This document shows, in pieces, positions 1-9,028 of a DNA stretch of 64,000 nucleotides. Source of the stretch: Natranaerobius thermophilus JW/NM-WN-LF (GTDB taxonomy: Bacteria; Bacillota; Natranaerobiia; Natranaerobiales; Natranaerobiaceae); assembly GCF_000020005.1 (NCBI RefSeq), contig NC_010718.1:2748001-2812000 (forward strand). Reading direction: 5' to 3'. A model generated the notes under the pieces. The model did no database searches, was not told where the DNA came from, and saw only the letters and a program-made list of their open reading frames with translations. Position 1 is the first letter of the stretch, and each line of letters begins with the position of its first letter. A program made the position numbers and the translations under genes.

Positions 1-104
1 CATTTCTCATACCAATTATCCTGATAAATAAATCTTTCTCTTTATCATTGATATAACTATTATCATACAGGATGACTGGTATATCCCGATTCCCTATTCA
101 CCAT
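1..104 (-). pseudogene. HEPN (HepT-like) toxin, internally deleted copy
   Basis: This is the start and an internal part of the same HEPN gene that is intact at 5811-6227. The ATG lies at 104 and the first codons (MVNRE) match the intact copy. A 203-bp deletion then fuses codon 5 to downstream sequence and, not being a multiple of three, breaks the frame. The 3' end lies outside the window. The partner MNT gene (94-495) is still intact, so an antitoxin-like gene has apparently been kept after loss of its toxin. Decay is direct from comparison of the copies; the toxin role is inferred from the family. Confidence 0.85.
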
Positions 105-495
105 TCATAATCCTCTCCTTTAAATACTTCCTTTGAACTTCCAGATATGGTTTGAAGTCGAGATATTGGCGAATCACAAGGGAAAAGTAACTGTGTACAT
201 CGAAATCGTCATCTGCATAGAGAATTTTGTTATGTTTTATCACTTCATACCTACCTACAATTGACATGTCATTTAGTATTGCAAGATCGACATTGTCATA
301 GCCAAGTTCAACTAATCCTGCCAATAATTCTATCTTTTTGTCATGATTATTGGTACCATCTTTTAAAAGTACAGCAATGTCTATATCGCTCATACTATTA
401 TTTCTTCCTACCGCACAGGAACCAAATAGATATGCAGCTTTTATTTCACCGAATTGGGAAAAATAAGTACTCAGGTCATCAAAAAGTTTAGTCAT
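94..495 (-). CDS. MNT-domain nucleotidyltransferase (MntA-like antitoxin), copy A
   Basis: A 133-residue minimal nucleotidyltransferase. It carries GSCAVGRNNSMSDID, which fits the GSx10DxD signature of MntA antitoxins, which AMPylate a tyrosine of the partner HEPN toxin. The reading frame is open further upstream to 570, but I place the start at 495 because the copy at 6217-6618 starts there and the two are almost identical. The downstream HEPN partner overlaps its stop by a few bases but is destroyed by a deletion. The protein differs from the second copy by one residue (Phe for Ser near residue 105). Confidence 0.85.
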   Translation of the reverse strand: MTKLFDDLSTYFSQFGEIKAAYLFGSCAVGRNNSMSDIDIAVLLKDGTNNHDKKIELLAGLVELGYDNVDLAILNDMSIVGRYEVIKHNKILYADDDFDVHSYFSLVIRQYLDFKPYLEVQRKYLKERIMNGE

Positions 496-604
496 ACCAT
501 CACACCTTTGACTATTTCGTTTTATAACCTCTAGATTAAGTATACCAAAAATAATTCCAAATATCATCAAAGCGCATTTCGTGTTGAATTGTTTTATTAT
601 ACCT

Positions 605-859
605 TTATTTATTCAGTACAAATTGATTAAGATTAAACATTTATATTTTAATGCCATATACACATAAGTTGGATGTATATTTTGCATAGTTCTATGTTTA
701 ACTGAGAATTCCTTTCATCCCAGAATAAAGTAGCAATTTAGGAAAATTTAGTTATTGGAACTACTTTATAGGATTCTATTCGTCATAAAATTTTAAGAGT
801 ATTATTAGCTTAATTTTAGAGGTTAGACTATATATCAATAATCAGGAGGTGGCTTTAGA
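605..859. other. AT-rich intergenic region
   Basis: No convincing gene. The stretch 689-715 matches 8421-8447 at 25 of 27 positions; both lie 150-200 bp from the start of an MNT gene. The last 20 bases carry a strong AGGAGGTGG ribosome-binding site for the S-layer protein gene that follows. Confidence 0.5.
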
Positions 860-3081
860 TTGAAAGTCTTAGTACTTTTATTGGGTCTACTGTTGTCTGT
901 TACAGCCCTTGGCAGTCCATCAGCACTGGCCGAAGAGGTTTCAGAAGACCTCAATCTAACTGAAGAAGAAGCAATCGAAATAGCAGAAAATATTCACCCC
1001 CTAACCGAAGAACTTAACTTAGAACGAAGCGATTACCTTGAAAGACAGGGGATATGGTACTTAAACTATCAATCTGACCCGTATGAAGAAAAGCACTATA
1101 CCCTATCCTTTAATATTTGCGATGAAGATGAAGTAATAGATACTATATCATTTATACACGAGACTACCCAGAAGATGAGCTTGATTATATCAGCCGGGAT
1201 GAAGGTGAGGACATAGCAAAAGAATTTTTAAGAGATATGGGATACGACCTAGAAGAACAAGAAAATTTTGAATTACAGCCAGGAGAACTTCAAGTATCTG
1301 AAAGTCCAGAACATTATATCTCAGATATCAGCCACAGGTACGAATACAGTCAAACAGTTCATGGTTATGAAACAGACAATCACATTTCAGTAGGTGTTAG
1401 TGCCAGGACCGGTCATGTATCAGGACTCAACAATAATTATGATCCCGATCTAGAGTTTGAAGAACCTGAAAAAGTTCTAGATGAAGAGAGAGCAGAAGAG
1501 CTATTCATTGAAGCCGGAGGAACAATGGCTTATAGAACAGATGCCGATAATGAAGAATTTATCCTTACCTATTCCCCCATTGTAGGGCGTGAAGTAAAAG
1601 TTGACGGAAAAACCGGGGATTATCTAACTGAAGATGGTGAAGTCTTAGACCTTGATGAAGTTCAAGATAAAAGGACGGAAATAGATCTGGATATGGGTGC
1701 CCCTTCCCCTGACAAACTGGATGAGCCCATAGACAGGCGTGAAGATAGGGATAGAATCGAGGATAAAGTGAAAGAAGTGGTAGATTCCCTTTTCGAGGTT
1801 GAAGGTGAACTGTCTAATTCTGGAGGCAGTAGTACTAGATCCCGGGGGAATGTTACCTTTGAACATGTAAGACATGACTATGATGTAGATGATCCCAGGA
1901 TAGAGTTGAGTGTAGGTTTTGAAACAGAATACGGTTATCTGTATGAAATCCGGGTTAACTCTAGAGGGGATGATCCCCTGGTGGCCTTAGGTGGAGAAGA
2001 ATATACCAAGGAGATTTCCAAAGCCCTAGCTGAATTAGAAGAAGATGAATCAGAAGAGAACTTTGAACAAGTAGGAAGAATGTACTTAGAAAAGCTTGCC
2101 CCGGAATTTGTAGATTATCTGGATTATGATATTTCTTTAGAAAGTGATCAAGAAGATTTTGGTGACGCCTACAGGCTTCGCTTTCCCATGAAGGCCTATG
2201 GGATACCTCTATCATACAGTTCCTTGGAATTGATTATCTGTCAAGATAGTGGAAAACTTTCCAGGTTTAATGCCAGAACACCTATAACCGGAGACTATAT
2301 TGAAAAACCAGAAGATGTTGTGTCTGAAAAGGATGCCCTTGAAAGATACCTGGAAGAAACAAAGATCGAACCTAACTACGATAATAATGGAGATTTTGTA
2401 TTTGAATATGATAACAAGGAATACAATCGAGTAAATGCAGTGACAGGAGAACTAGTAGAAGGCTATACCGGGGAAGTATATGAATTTCCCGAAATTACAG
2501 CTGCCCAGGATGAACACCTGATAGAATGGATGAGTGTTCTTGGAATATTTATGCCCGATGAGGACCAGGTAATCGATGCCAAGGAAATGGTCAGCCGAGG
2601 TGAAGCTGCTCGTGTCATCAGCGCTTTGACAGATACTCCCTATCCTACTACACCAGGTCCGGGATATCAGGAAGAAGAGGAAGAAATGACATTTACCGAT
2701 GTAACTAAGGACCATCCTGATTATCACGCTATAAAAGAAATATATGATCTGGAGCTGATTCCTGAAAGTATGTTAGCTGGTGAGGACTCGGATGAATACA
2801 GACCGGAGCAAAATATAACCAGGGAAGAACTAGCCCAGATGATAGTCAAAACAATGAACATGGATGTCATCACCAGAAAAGATGACGAAATGGAAGTAGC
2901 CCTTGAAATCAAAGACCGAGATGAAATTGATGATAAGTTATGGAACGATGTGGCCTTGGTAGTGGGCTTGGATATCTTACCCCTAGAAGATAGTAAATTT
3001 AGGCCTAAAGAGTCTTTAACCAAAAATGAAATGGCTCAAGTTTTTGATAGATTGATTGATCTGGGGAGGTTTGTACAATGA
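860..3081 (+). pseudogene. S-layer homology / YcdB-like secreted protein, frameshifted
   Basis: Two reading frames together make one secreted acidic protein of about 740 residues. The first (860-1216) begins with TTG behind AGGAGGTGG and has a signal peptide ending near ALAEE. Between about 1150 and 1165 the coding frame shifts by one base: frame 2 reads up to ...DTISFI, then frame 1 continues TRDYPEDELDYISRDEGED into the long downstream ORF. The body resembles the PepSY/YcdB-YcdC repeat proteins of Firmicutes. The C-terminal 180 residues hold S-layer homology (SLH) units, expected to bind cell-wall polymers. The gene overlaps the next one by ATGA. A true pseudogene, a sequencing error or programmed shifting cannot be separated here. 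Confidence 0.75.
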
Positions 3082-5573
3082 TAGCTAATGGCGTTATAAA
3101 AAACTTAAAAACCATAATGTGTTTAGCTGCTTGTTTGATATCTTGTTTAATATTAATTTCTACTGGAGCAATTACCCAGGTAAATGCAGCACACTACGGC
3201 GAAGAACAGGTGGTTGAAGAAGAAGTCGTTGAAACAGATTCCGATGATATAATAATCGAGGAAGAAATCGAAGAGCCAGATAAAAGCCATGAACTAGAAG
3301 GTAAACAACAAGAAATAGATAAAGAGATTAGGTCACAGCTGGAGTTATTGTCAGATTACAGGCTGGATGATGTAGAAAAACACCGCTTTGAAGAAGATAA
3401 ATTACACTACAGATACATGCTCGAAGATGTGGAAGTCAGAGTTGATTATGATAAGCAAGAAAATATAATCACAGAAGTCAATAAAACAATGTTTACAAGA
3501 GATGATCCGAAACTGGCCCAGGTAACTGCTGACGAAGCCGAGGACACTGCTCTGAAATATGTAGAAACACTGTATCCCGAACTATTGGATGATGAAAAGT
3601 TAAATGAAAATCCTTTAGTAGACAGAGAACTGGATGACAGCCAAAGAGGGGCTTCAAATTATGAATTTACATTCATGAGAATTCACGATGGGATACCCGT
3701 ACAAGATGAAGGAGTGACCGTAGAAATTAATGCAGTAACCGGTGAGCTGAGCCGAATTGAAAAAGACTTTTCTAAACCCGATAAATTCATTTCCCTTGAA
3801 GAAACCGTGTCAAAGGAGGAGGCAAAGGATAAAGCAAAAGATGAGGCCAAAGAAAAGTTAATGGAGGACTTACCCCTCAAGAAAGTATATCTCCCGGCCT
3901 TGGATGACAATGAATTCCAAGAACCCAATTTATTTTATACCCTCTTTGGTCAGTTGGGTGTTGAACACACAGGTATAATCCGTACTAACTATCTTGTAGA
4001 TGCCAATAGCGGAGATATGATAAGCCGTGGTTTTTATGAAATTGATGGGGACAAATTAGATGAAGTATTAGCTGAGGATGGAAGCTTAAGTGACGAATTC
4101 TTATCAGATAAAGGTGTCACTATAGATGGTAGTGAAAGAACCGAGGAAATCACAGAAGAAAAGGCCGTAGAACTGGCAGAAGACTTTGTAAACGCCCTTG
4201 GATTTGAAGGATTTGAAGTAGAAGATGTTGATGAAACAGAAGGTGTCAGGCGCTCTCCTCTAGGGAGCGAAGATGATAGACTGTTATATGAAGTGAATTT
4301 AGAACATGAAGATGTTGATGAATTTAGGCAGTTAAGTGTGAAAATCTGCCAGGAACAAGGGGATATTTACTATTATGACATAGACCGTAATACCATGGTT
4401 CAGGTGATAGACGATATAATAGAAGACCGACCCGAAAAAATCAATATTGATGAAGAGTCAGAAAAAACCTTGAATAAATTGTCACCCGCTTCTGATGCGA
4501 AGCTTATAAATAGCCTGGAACTAAATGCAGTAGAAGTTGATGAAGAGGAAACAATGCATTTTATTATAGAAAATCCTGAAGACTATGATCCCGGATCAAC
4601 TTCCAGGGGCGCAGAGTATAGCAAGGTGGTAAATAATATCCCCGTGAAAACAGCAGGTTACAACTTGCAGATCGATATGGCTACGGGATTAGCAAATAGG
4701 ATGATCTATATTCCACTAATAGAAAATGAACTTCCAGACCCTCAAGAAACAGACATTACATTAGAAGAAGCCAGGGAAAAACTAGTTTCAGAACTAGATT
4801 TAGAACTGGTATATATCCCTCACCGGTCAGAAACCGGGGAAGAATTAATGAAAATCCATGAAGATCCAGACCGAGAGCCAACAGTTAAAATGCGCCCTGC
4901 TTTTAAACTTTCACCTTATGCCTTTACAGCCAGTTATGATGAAGGTGCCCCCTATGTTCATGCAGATTCTGGTGAGCTTTATAATTTCGAAGGAACTTCT
5001 TTTATAGATAAGGAAATTTTCGAACTGGTTGAGGATGGGCACTGGGCAGCTTCCTATCTGGAACTGGCACTGGCCCAGGGTCTACTTCCCTTAAGACAGG
5101 GAGAGCTATTACCCGATGAAGATATAACTAAAGAGGAAGTTAGTGTACTACTTGCTCAAATAATTTATATGAGAGACAGGAGTCCAGAGGTTCCGGAAGA
5201 GCCCTATTTTGATAATGTGGGCGAAGATCATCCCCACTTTGAAGCAATTCAGTTACTTACCAAAAAAGATATCTTTGACAAAGGGCAGGAAACATTTCCT
5301 TTAGACGAAACAATCAACAGAGAACAAATGGCAGAGCTCATTGTCAAAAGCCTGGACCTGGATATTTTAATGGTCGATAATCTGGAATTTCCCCTTAAAT
5401 TTGAAGATGTAGATGAAATCTCTTTAAACAAGAAGGACTGTGTAGGTCTAGTAACGTGGCTAGATATTATGAATGGAGATGGAGATAAGTTTTCACCAAA
5501 AGATAAACTAAGTAGAGCAGAAGCTGTAACGATGCTCTATAGGATTGATGAGATTGAAGAGTTGAAAAATTAA
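3078..5573 (+). CDS. S-layer homology domain protein with YcdB/PepSY-like repeats
   Basis: An 831-residue secreted, strongly acidic protein. Residues 1-40 form a signal peptide (hydrophobic stretch MCLAACLISCLILISTGA). The middle contains several YcdB/PepSY-like units, seen as recurring 'VTGELSRI'- and 'EEAxxKA'-type segments. The last ~190 residues form three SLH units (near DGHWAASYLELALAQGLL, DHPHFEAIQLLTKKDIF, NKKDCVGLVTWLDIM). SLH domains attach proteins non-covalently to secondary wall polymers, so it is probably displayed on the cell surface. It is translationally coupled to the upstream paralogue (ATGA overlap). The exact role is unknown; a peptidase-inhibitor or envelope-maintenance role is only a guess from PepSY. 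Confidence 0.85.
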   Translation: MIANGVIKNLKTIMCLAACLISCLILISTGAITQVNAAHYGEEQVVEEEVVETDSDDIIIEEEIEEPDKSHELEGKQQEIDKEIRSQLELLSDYRLDDVEKHRFEEDKLHYRYMLEDVEVRVDYDKQENIITEVNKTMFTRDDPKLAQVTADEAEDTALKYVETLYPELLDDEKLNENPLVDRELDDSQRGASNYEFTFMRIHDGIPVQDEGVTVEINAVTGELSRIEKDFSKPDKFISLEETVSKEEAKDKAKDEAKEKLMEDLPLKKVYLPALDDNEFQEPNLFYTLFGQLGVEHTGIIRTNYLVDANSGDMISRGFYEIDGDKLDEVLAEDGSLSDEFLSDKGVTIDGSERTEEITEEKAVELAEDFVNALGFEGFEVEDVDETEGVRRSPLGSEDDRLLYEVNLEHEDVDEFRQLSVKICQEQGDIYYYDIDRNTMVQVIDDIIEDRPEKINIDEESEKTLNKLSPASDAKLINSLELNAVEVDEEETMHFIIENPEDYDPGSTSRGAEYSKVVNNIPVKTAGYNLQIDMATGLANRMIYIPLIENELPDPQETDITLEEAREKLVSELDLELVYIPHRSETGEELMKIHEDPDREPTVKMRPAFKLSPYAFTASYDEGAPYVHADSGELYNFEGTSFIDKEIFELVEDGHWAASYLELALAQGLLPLRQGELLPDEDITKEEVSVLLAQIIYMRDRSPEVPEEPYFDNVGEDHPHFEAIQLLTKKDIFDKGQETFPLDETINREQMAELIVKSLDLDILMVDNLEFPLKFEDVDEISLNKKDCVGLVTWLDIMNGDGDKFSPKDKLSRAEAVTMLYRIDEIEELKN

Positions 5574-5627
5574 TGAACTGACATCGAAATGTATCCGAGA
5601 TCCGAGATGTATCAAGGAATTAATTAA

Positions 5628-5661
5628 CCCCGGGACGACAGGGATAAACCTGTTCCCGGGG
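5628..5661 (+). terminator. GC-rich stem-loop after the SLH genes
   Basis: CCCCGGGA at 5628-5635 pairs perfectly with TCCCGGGG at 5654-5661, with an inner CAGG/CCTG pair around a GATAAA loop. It lies 55 bp after the stop. There is no clear T-run behind it, so termination is likely but not certain. Confidence 0.6.
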
Positions 5662-5757
5662 TAAATATTTGGTTACGATGTATTTTGTTAGGATTTTTTT
5701 GTTATGGTTTTATTAACAGCGCTTATCAGTTAAATCAATTCCCTTTACACTAGTTTT

Positions 5758-5794
5758 TACGGCTAGTCATGGCCAAACCGTGACCGAGTAGTCT
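5758..5794 (+). repeat. 37-bp direct repeat, left flank of HEPN/MNT module
   Basis: Identical at 36 of 37 positions to 6736-6772. The pair encloses the intact HEPN/MNT operon and little else. Inside is an inverted repeat, GTCATGG/CCGTGAC around a 5-base loop. Confidence 0.85.
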
Positions 5795-5810
5795 CTGAAA
5801 CAATATAAAA

Positions 5811-6227
5811 TCATAATAATTCCATGTATTTCTTTAGCAAACTTTTTAAATCCGAAAGGTTTTCTGTTAAAATCCGATAAACCGTTTCTTTTTCTATGTC
5901 TAAATAATCGTGAACTAATACATTTCTCATACCAATTATCCTGATAAATAAGTCTTTCTCTTTATCATTGATATAATTATTATCATACAGGATGACTGGT
6001 ATATCCCGATATACATTAACAGTACCCAAATTATCAGCACTTATTATGTGATTTCCGATGTCTATTAAAGCTTCAATTGTTAGATGGAGAAACCTTTCTA
6101 CACTGCCAAATACCATTTTATTATTTTTATACTCTTCTAAACTGTATTTGACATTTATTTCTTCCAAAAAGTCAATATATTCTTTGGCTTTTTCTATTCT
6201 TTTTTGCAACGATTCCCTATTCACCAT
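5811..6227 (-). CDS. HEPN-domain (HepT-like, DUF86) toxin
   Basis: A 138-residue all-helical HEPN protein. The C-terminal half holds RNVLVHDY, matching the Rx4HxY motif of HepT ribonuclease toxins; Arg and His are catalytic and the Tyr is the residue AMPylated by the partner antitoxin. The ATG start overlaps the end of the MNT gene (6217-6227), so the two form a tightly coupled operon read leftward. This is the intact version of the broken gene at 1-104. Function is inferred from motif and gene pairing. Confidence 0.85.
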   Translation of the reverse strand: MVNRESLQKRIEKAKEYIDFLEEINVKYSLEEYKNNKMVFGSVERFLHLTIEALIDIGNHIISADNLGTVNVYRDIPVILYDNNYINDKEKDLFIRIIGMRNVLVHDYLDIEKETVYRILTENLSDLKSLLKKYMELL

Positions 6228-6727
6228 TCATAATCCTCTCCTTTAAATATTTCCTTTGAACTTCCAGATATGGTTTGAAGTCGAGATATTGGCGAATCAC
6301 AAGGGAAGAGTAACTGTGTACATCGAAATCGTCATCTGCATAGAGAATTTTGTTATGTTTTATCACTTCATACCTACCTACAATTGACATGTCATTTAGT
6401 ATTGCAAGATCGACATTGTCATAGCCAAGTTCAACTAATCCTGCCAATAATTCTATCTTTTTGTCATGATTATTGGTACCATCTTTTAAAAGTACAGCAA
6501 TGTCTATATCGCTCATACTATTATTTCTTCCTACCGCACAGGAACCAAATAGATATGCAGCTTTTATTTCACCGAATTGGGAAAAATAAGTACTCAGGTC
6601 ATCAAAAAGTTTAGTCATACCATCACACCTTTGACTATTTCATTTTATAACCTCTAGATCAAGTATACCAAAAATAATTCCAAATATCATCAAAGCGCAT
6701 TTCGTGTTGAATTGTTTTATTATACCT
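5921..6727. repeat. Duplicated HEPN/MNT module, copy B (intact copy)
   Basis: Counterpart of 1-604. Contains the 203 bp (about 6011-6213) that copy A lacks. Unlike copy A, this one is enclosed by 37-bp direct repeats at 5758 and 6736. Confidence 0.95.
6217..6618 (-). CDS. MNT-domain nucleotidyltransferase (MntA-like antitoxin), copy B
   Basis: 133 residues, with the GSx10DxD motif (GS at the start of GSCAVGRNN, then DID) of minimal nucleotidyltransferases. Family knowledge: MntA transfers AMP to the Tyr of the HepT Rx4HxY motif and so silences the ribonuclease. Its last codons overlap the start of the HEPN gene, placing antitoxin before toxin in one transcript. Nearly identical to the gene at 94-495. 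Confidence 0.88.
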   Translation of the reverse strand: MTKLFDDLSTYFSQFGEIKAAYLFGSCAVGRNNSMSDIDIAVLLKDGTNNHDKKIELLAGLVELGYDNVDLAILNDMSIVGRYEVIKHNKILYADDDFDVHSYSSLVIRQYLDFKPYLEVQRKYLKERIMNGE

Positions 6728-6735
6728 ATTTTACA

Positions 6736-6772
6736 TACGGCTAGTCATGGCCAAACAGTGACCGAGTAGTCT
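6736..6772 (+). repeat. 37-bp direct repeat, right flank of HEPN/MNT module
   Basis: Second copy of the 5758-5794 repeat, one mismatch (A for C) that breaks the inner stem. It sits 4 bp beyond the stop of the leftward Fic gene. Confidence 0.85.
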
Positions 6773-6776
6773 GGAA

Positions 6777-7508
6777 TTAACATATATAAAAATAAGTCTC
6801 AAAACTGTCATTAACAGCTTTTTCCATCATTTCAAGTAGTTTAGAGTAGTCCATTTTTGTACTAGCAAGCTCTAGTGCCTCCATGTAACTTTCTCTATCT
6901 TCTGCCTTAATCACTGTTAGAGGATAACCGTCTTGCACTAATATGAAGTTCATTAAAAGCCTTGCAAGTCTGCCGTTACCGTCAACAAAAGGGTGAATAG
7001 AGGTTAAATGGTGATGAAAATATGTGGCTAATTCTATAGTATGGAGTTTGTTCTGCTTATTTTTGTACCAGGACACCAACTTTTCCATTTTTTCTGGCAC
7101 TAAATAGTGCTCTGGTGGCTTATGGTCACTTCCACTAATCAAGACGTTGGTGGTCCGATATTTACCGGCATTATCATCATCAATTCCTTTAAGTACCAGG
7201 TAATGCACTTCTTTGATAATTTTCTCCGAAATATCGGCTTTTTCTTTAATTAGGTTTTCAATATAGTCTATTGCTTCCTTATGGTTAATCACTTCAAGAT
7301 GTTCCCTCATACTCTTTCCTTTACCTACAGTGATCCCATCTTCAAGAATAACTTTAGTTTCTCTTAAAGATAGAGTGTTACCCTCAATTGCATTAGAATT
7401 GTAGGTAAATTCAACATCGAAGTATTGTTTAAGCTGCTTTACTTGTTCTTTGGAGAGTGGCCTTTTTTCGTCCAGTTTCTGTTTCTTTTCTTCAAGCTCT
7501 TTAAACAT
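6777..7508 (-). CDS. Fic family protein (AMP transferase-like)
   Basis: 243 residues. The Fic core motif is HPFVDGNGRLAR near residue 172, matching HPFxDGNGRxxR, so the catalytic His and the phosphate-binding loop are complete. Fic enzymes usually transfer AMP from ATP to a protein hydroxyl. N-terminally, SNAIEGN (near residue 38) fits the (S/T)xxxE(G/N) inhibitory helix, so this is a self-inhibited type that does not need a separate antitoxin. The ATG follows a GGTGG ribosome-binding site. It lies among TA modules, which fits a stress or defence role, but the target is unknown. Confidence 0.88.
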   Translation of the reverse strand: MFKELEEKKQKLDEKRPLSKEQVKQLKQYFDVEFTYNSNAIEGNTLSLRETKVILEDGITVGKGKSMREHLEVINHKEAIDYIENLIKEKADISEKIIKEVHYLVLKGIDDDNAGKYRTTNVLISGSDHKPPEHYLVPEKMEKLVSWYKNKQNKLHTIELATYFHHHLTSIHPFVDGNGRLARLLMNFILVQDGYPLTVIKAEDRESYMEALELASTKMDYSKLLEMMEKAVNDSFETYFYIC

Positions 7509-7610
7509 AAAACCACCGACCTTAGATTTGATTTCGATTCAGGAATTCACTCAGAATAAGTTCACCTTCGATTTCTATTAGTCTTTAGCGATACTATATT
7601 AATTCTGTGT

Positions 7611-8332
7611 TTAATCCAAACAACATTTTTTGTACTTTTTACCGCTCCCACATGGACAGGGTTCATTTCTACCTATCTTTTTGCCAACCCTTCTTGGCTT
7701 ATTTTTTTGGTTGGGAATATGCTTTTTCTGGAATTTATCTTTCTTTTGATGCAACTCACTTGGGGTGTGTCCGTTATGTTCCCACAACCTAGTGTTATTA
7801 GAGAGATCTATCACAAGCTGCATGACTTCTTGCGCTTGTTCTTCACTGTCAAATTCCACCCCTCTATTGTTGAATTGATCAAAGACCCTGTTTAATGAAA
7901 ATCCGAACTGGCAAATACCTTGAATATCTTCACACAAACCTTCAGCTGCAGCCTTGTCCCCATCAAAAATATTTTTCTTTAAATAGTTTAATAGGGCTTT
8001 ATATTCTTTATTAACTTCAAAGTAGGTATCATTTTTATACTTTAACAGCTCTTTCCTCGGAGGAATGTAGAACGGTTTACCTATGCGTTGATTCAATTGG
8101 TATTCAAACTCATCAAATTCTATAATAGACTCGGCGACGAAATATTCTTCGTGTATTTCAACAAAGCTGTTATTATCAAGCTCTTCAGGGGGGGTTCCAT
8201 TATTGAGTCAATTATCTCTGTGTTTATTTGATCATTGTTTTGCATATTATAAATTTCTATCACTTTATCCTTATGAACAAGACCGTATAAATTGGTCAGA
8301 GATATAATGTAGTCTAAAACTAGTTGATTCAT
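7611..8332 (-). pseudogene. SEC-C motif protein, split by a frameshift at a C7 tract
   Basis: Two leftward frames make one protein of about 240 residues. The N-terminal part starts with ATG at 8332 behind AGAGGTG and runs to ...DSIMEPP. A run of seven Gs on the plus strand (8188-8194) is where the frame changes. Beyond it the other frame reads EELDNNSFVEIHEEYF...NQRIGKPFYIPP and continues to the end. The C-terminus is a clear SEC-C zinc motif (NEPCPCGSGKKYKKCC). SEC-C proteins vary in function (SecA tails, YecA, uncharacterised proteins). Slippage in the homopolymer, true decay, or a base-call error are all possible. Confidence 0.8.
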
Positions 8333-8420
8333 ATTTTCACCTCTTTTATCGGTATAATTTATTGTTCTAAACAATTATATACATAACAATTATATACATT
8401 ATTGGCTATGCTTTTACAAG

Positions 8421-8447
8421 GTTCTATATTTAACTGATAATTCCTTT
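8421..8447. repeat. 27-bp sequence shared with 689-715
   Basis: 25 of 27 bases match 689-715. It lies 156 bp before the MNT gene at 8603. Function unknown. Confidence 0.6.
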
Positions 8448-8602
8448 AAGATAATTATTTAAGTTAATTAGACAATTTGGCTCTCCCGTTTATATAAAAA
8501 TATGTTAAAATATAATTAACGGAACGTTTGTTTGATTTAGCTGAAGTTTTTGTAATTTTATGATAATATTTAAACAGTAAAATACTTATAAGGATGGTTT
8601 TT

Positions 8603-9028
8603 ATGGAAGTTAAAAAAATATGTGAAATATTATCAGACTATTTTTCAAAAGAAGAGAAAGTAGCCTGTGTGTACCTTTTTGGCTCTACAGTTAATGATGA
8701 TGTGAAAAAAAACAATGATATCGATGTTGCTATTTTATTTGAAGAAAATTGTTCTAGTTTTAATCGATTTGATAAGCGACTAGAATATGCCTCTAAGTTA
8801 GAAGATATTTTTCAAAAAGAGGTAGATGTGGTTAATTTAGAATCTTGTGACTTATATTTCATACGACAGGTTATGTTAAACAATATTTTAGTTTTAGAAA
8901 AAAACAGAGACAGAAGAGTTAGTTTTGAGGTGAAGCAAAGAAAACTATTCTTTGACATGAAGCATTTATATGATAGATATTATGATCAAATGTTAAAACG
9001 ATTAGAAAGGGGTGAAGAAGATGGTTAA
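8603..9028 (+). CDS. MNT-domain nucleotidyltransferase (MntA-like antitoxin)
   Basis: 141 residues from the ATG at 8603, which has AAGGATG at a good distance; the upstream in-frame ATG at 8594 overlaps that site. GSTVNDDVKKNNDID matches GSx10DxD. It overlaps the following HEPN gene by 8 bp. Together they form another HepT/MntA-type pair in this window, diverged in sequence from the duplicated pair and on the opposite strand. Confidence 0.85.
   Translation: MEVKKICEILSDYFSKEEKVACVYLFGSTVNDDVKKNNDIDVAILFEENCSSFNRFDKRLEYASKLEDIFQKEVDVVNLESCDLYFIRQVMLNNILVLEKNRDRRVSFEVKQRKLFFDMKHLYDRYYDQMLKRLERGEEDG

Larger units (their letters stand above)
1..604. repeat. Duplicated HEPN/MNT module, copy A (edge copy)
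   Basis: Nearly identical to 5921-6727. The match runs from the window edge through the whole MNT gene and about 110 bp upstream of it, ending at 604/6727. It is interrupted by a 203-bp deletion in this copy: base 90 joins the equivalent of base 6214. The junction shares the microhomology GAT. The MNT proteins of the two copies differ at a single residue, so the duplication looks recent. Confidence 0.95.

Noticed and set aside
496-570. Longer N-terminus of the first MNT protein
   Set aside because: The near-identical second copy cannot use it (stop in frame), and homologues start at MTKLF.
1645-3023. Minus-strand ORFs within the S-layer genes
   Set aside because: Shadows of acidic coding sequence; no ribosome-binding sites or protein-like composition.
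5758-6772. 37-bp repeats as part of a CRISPR array
   Set aside because: Only two copies, separated by a 940-bp two-gene module; no regular spacers and no cas genes.
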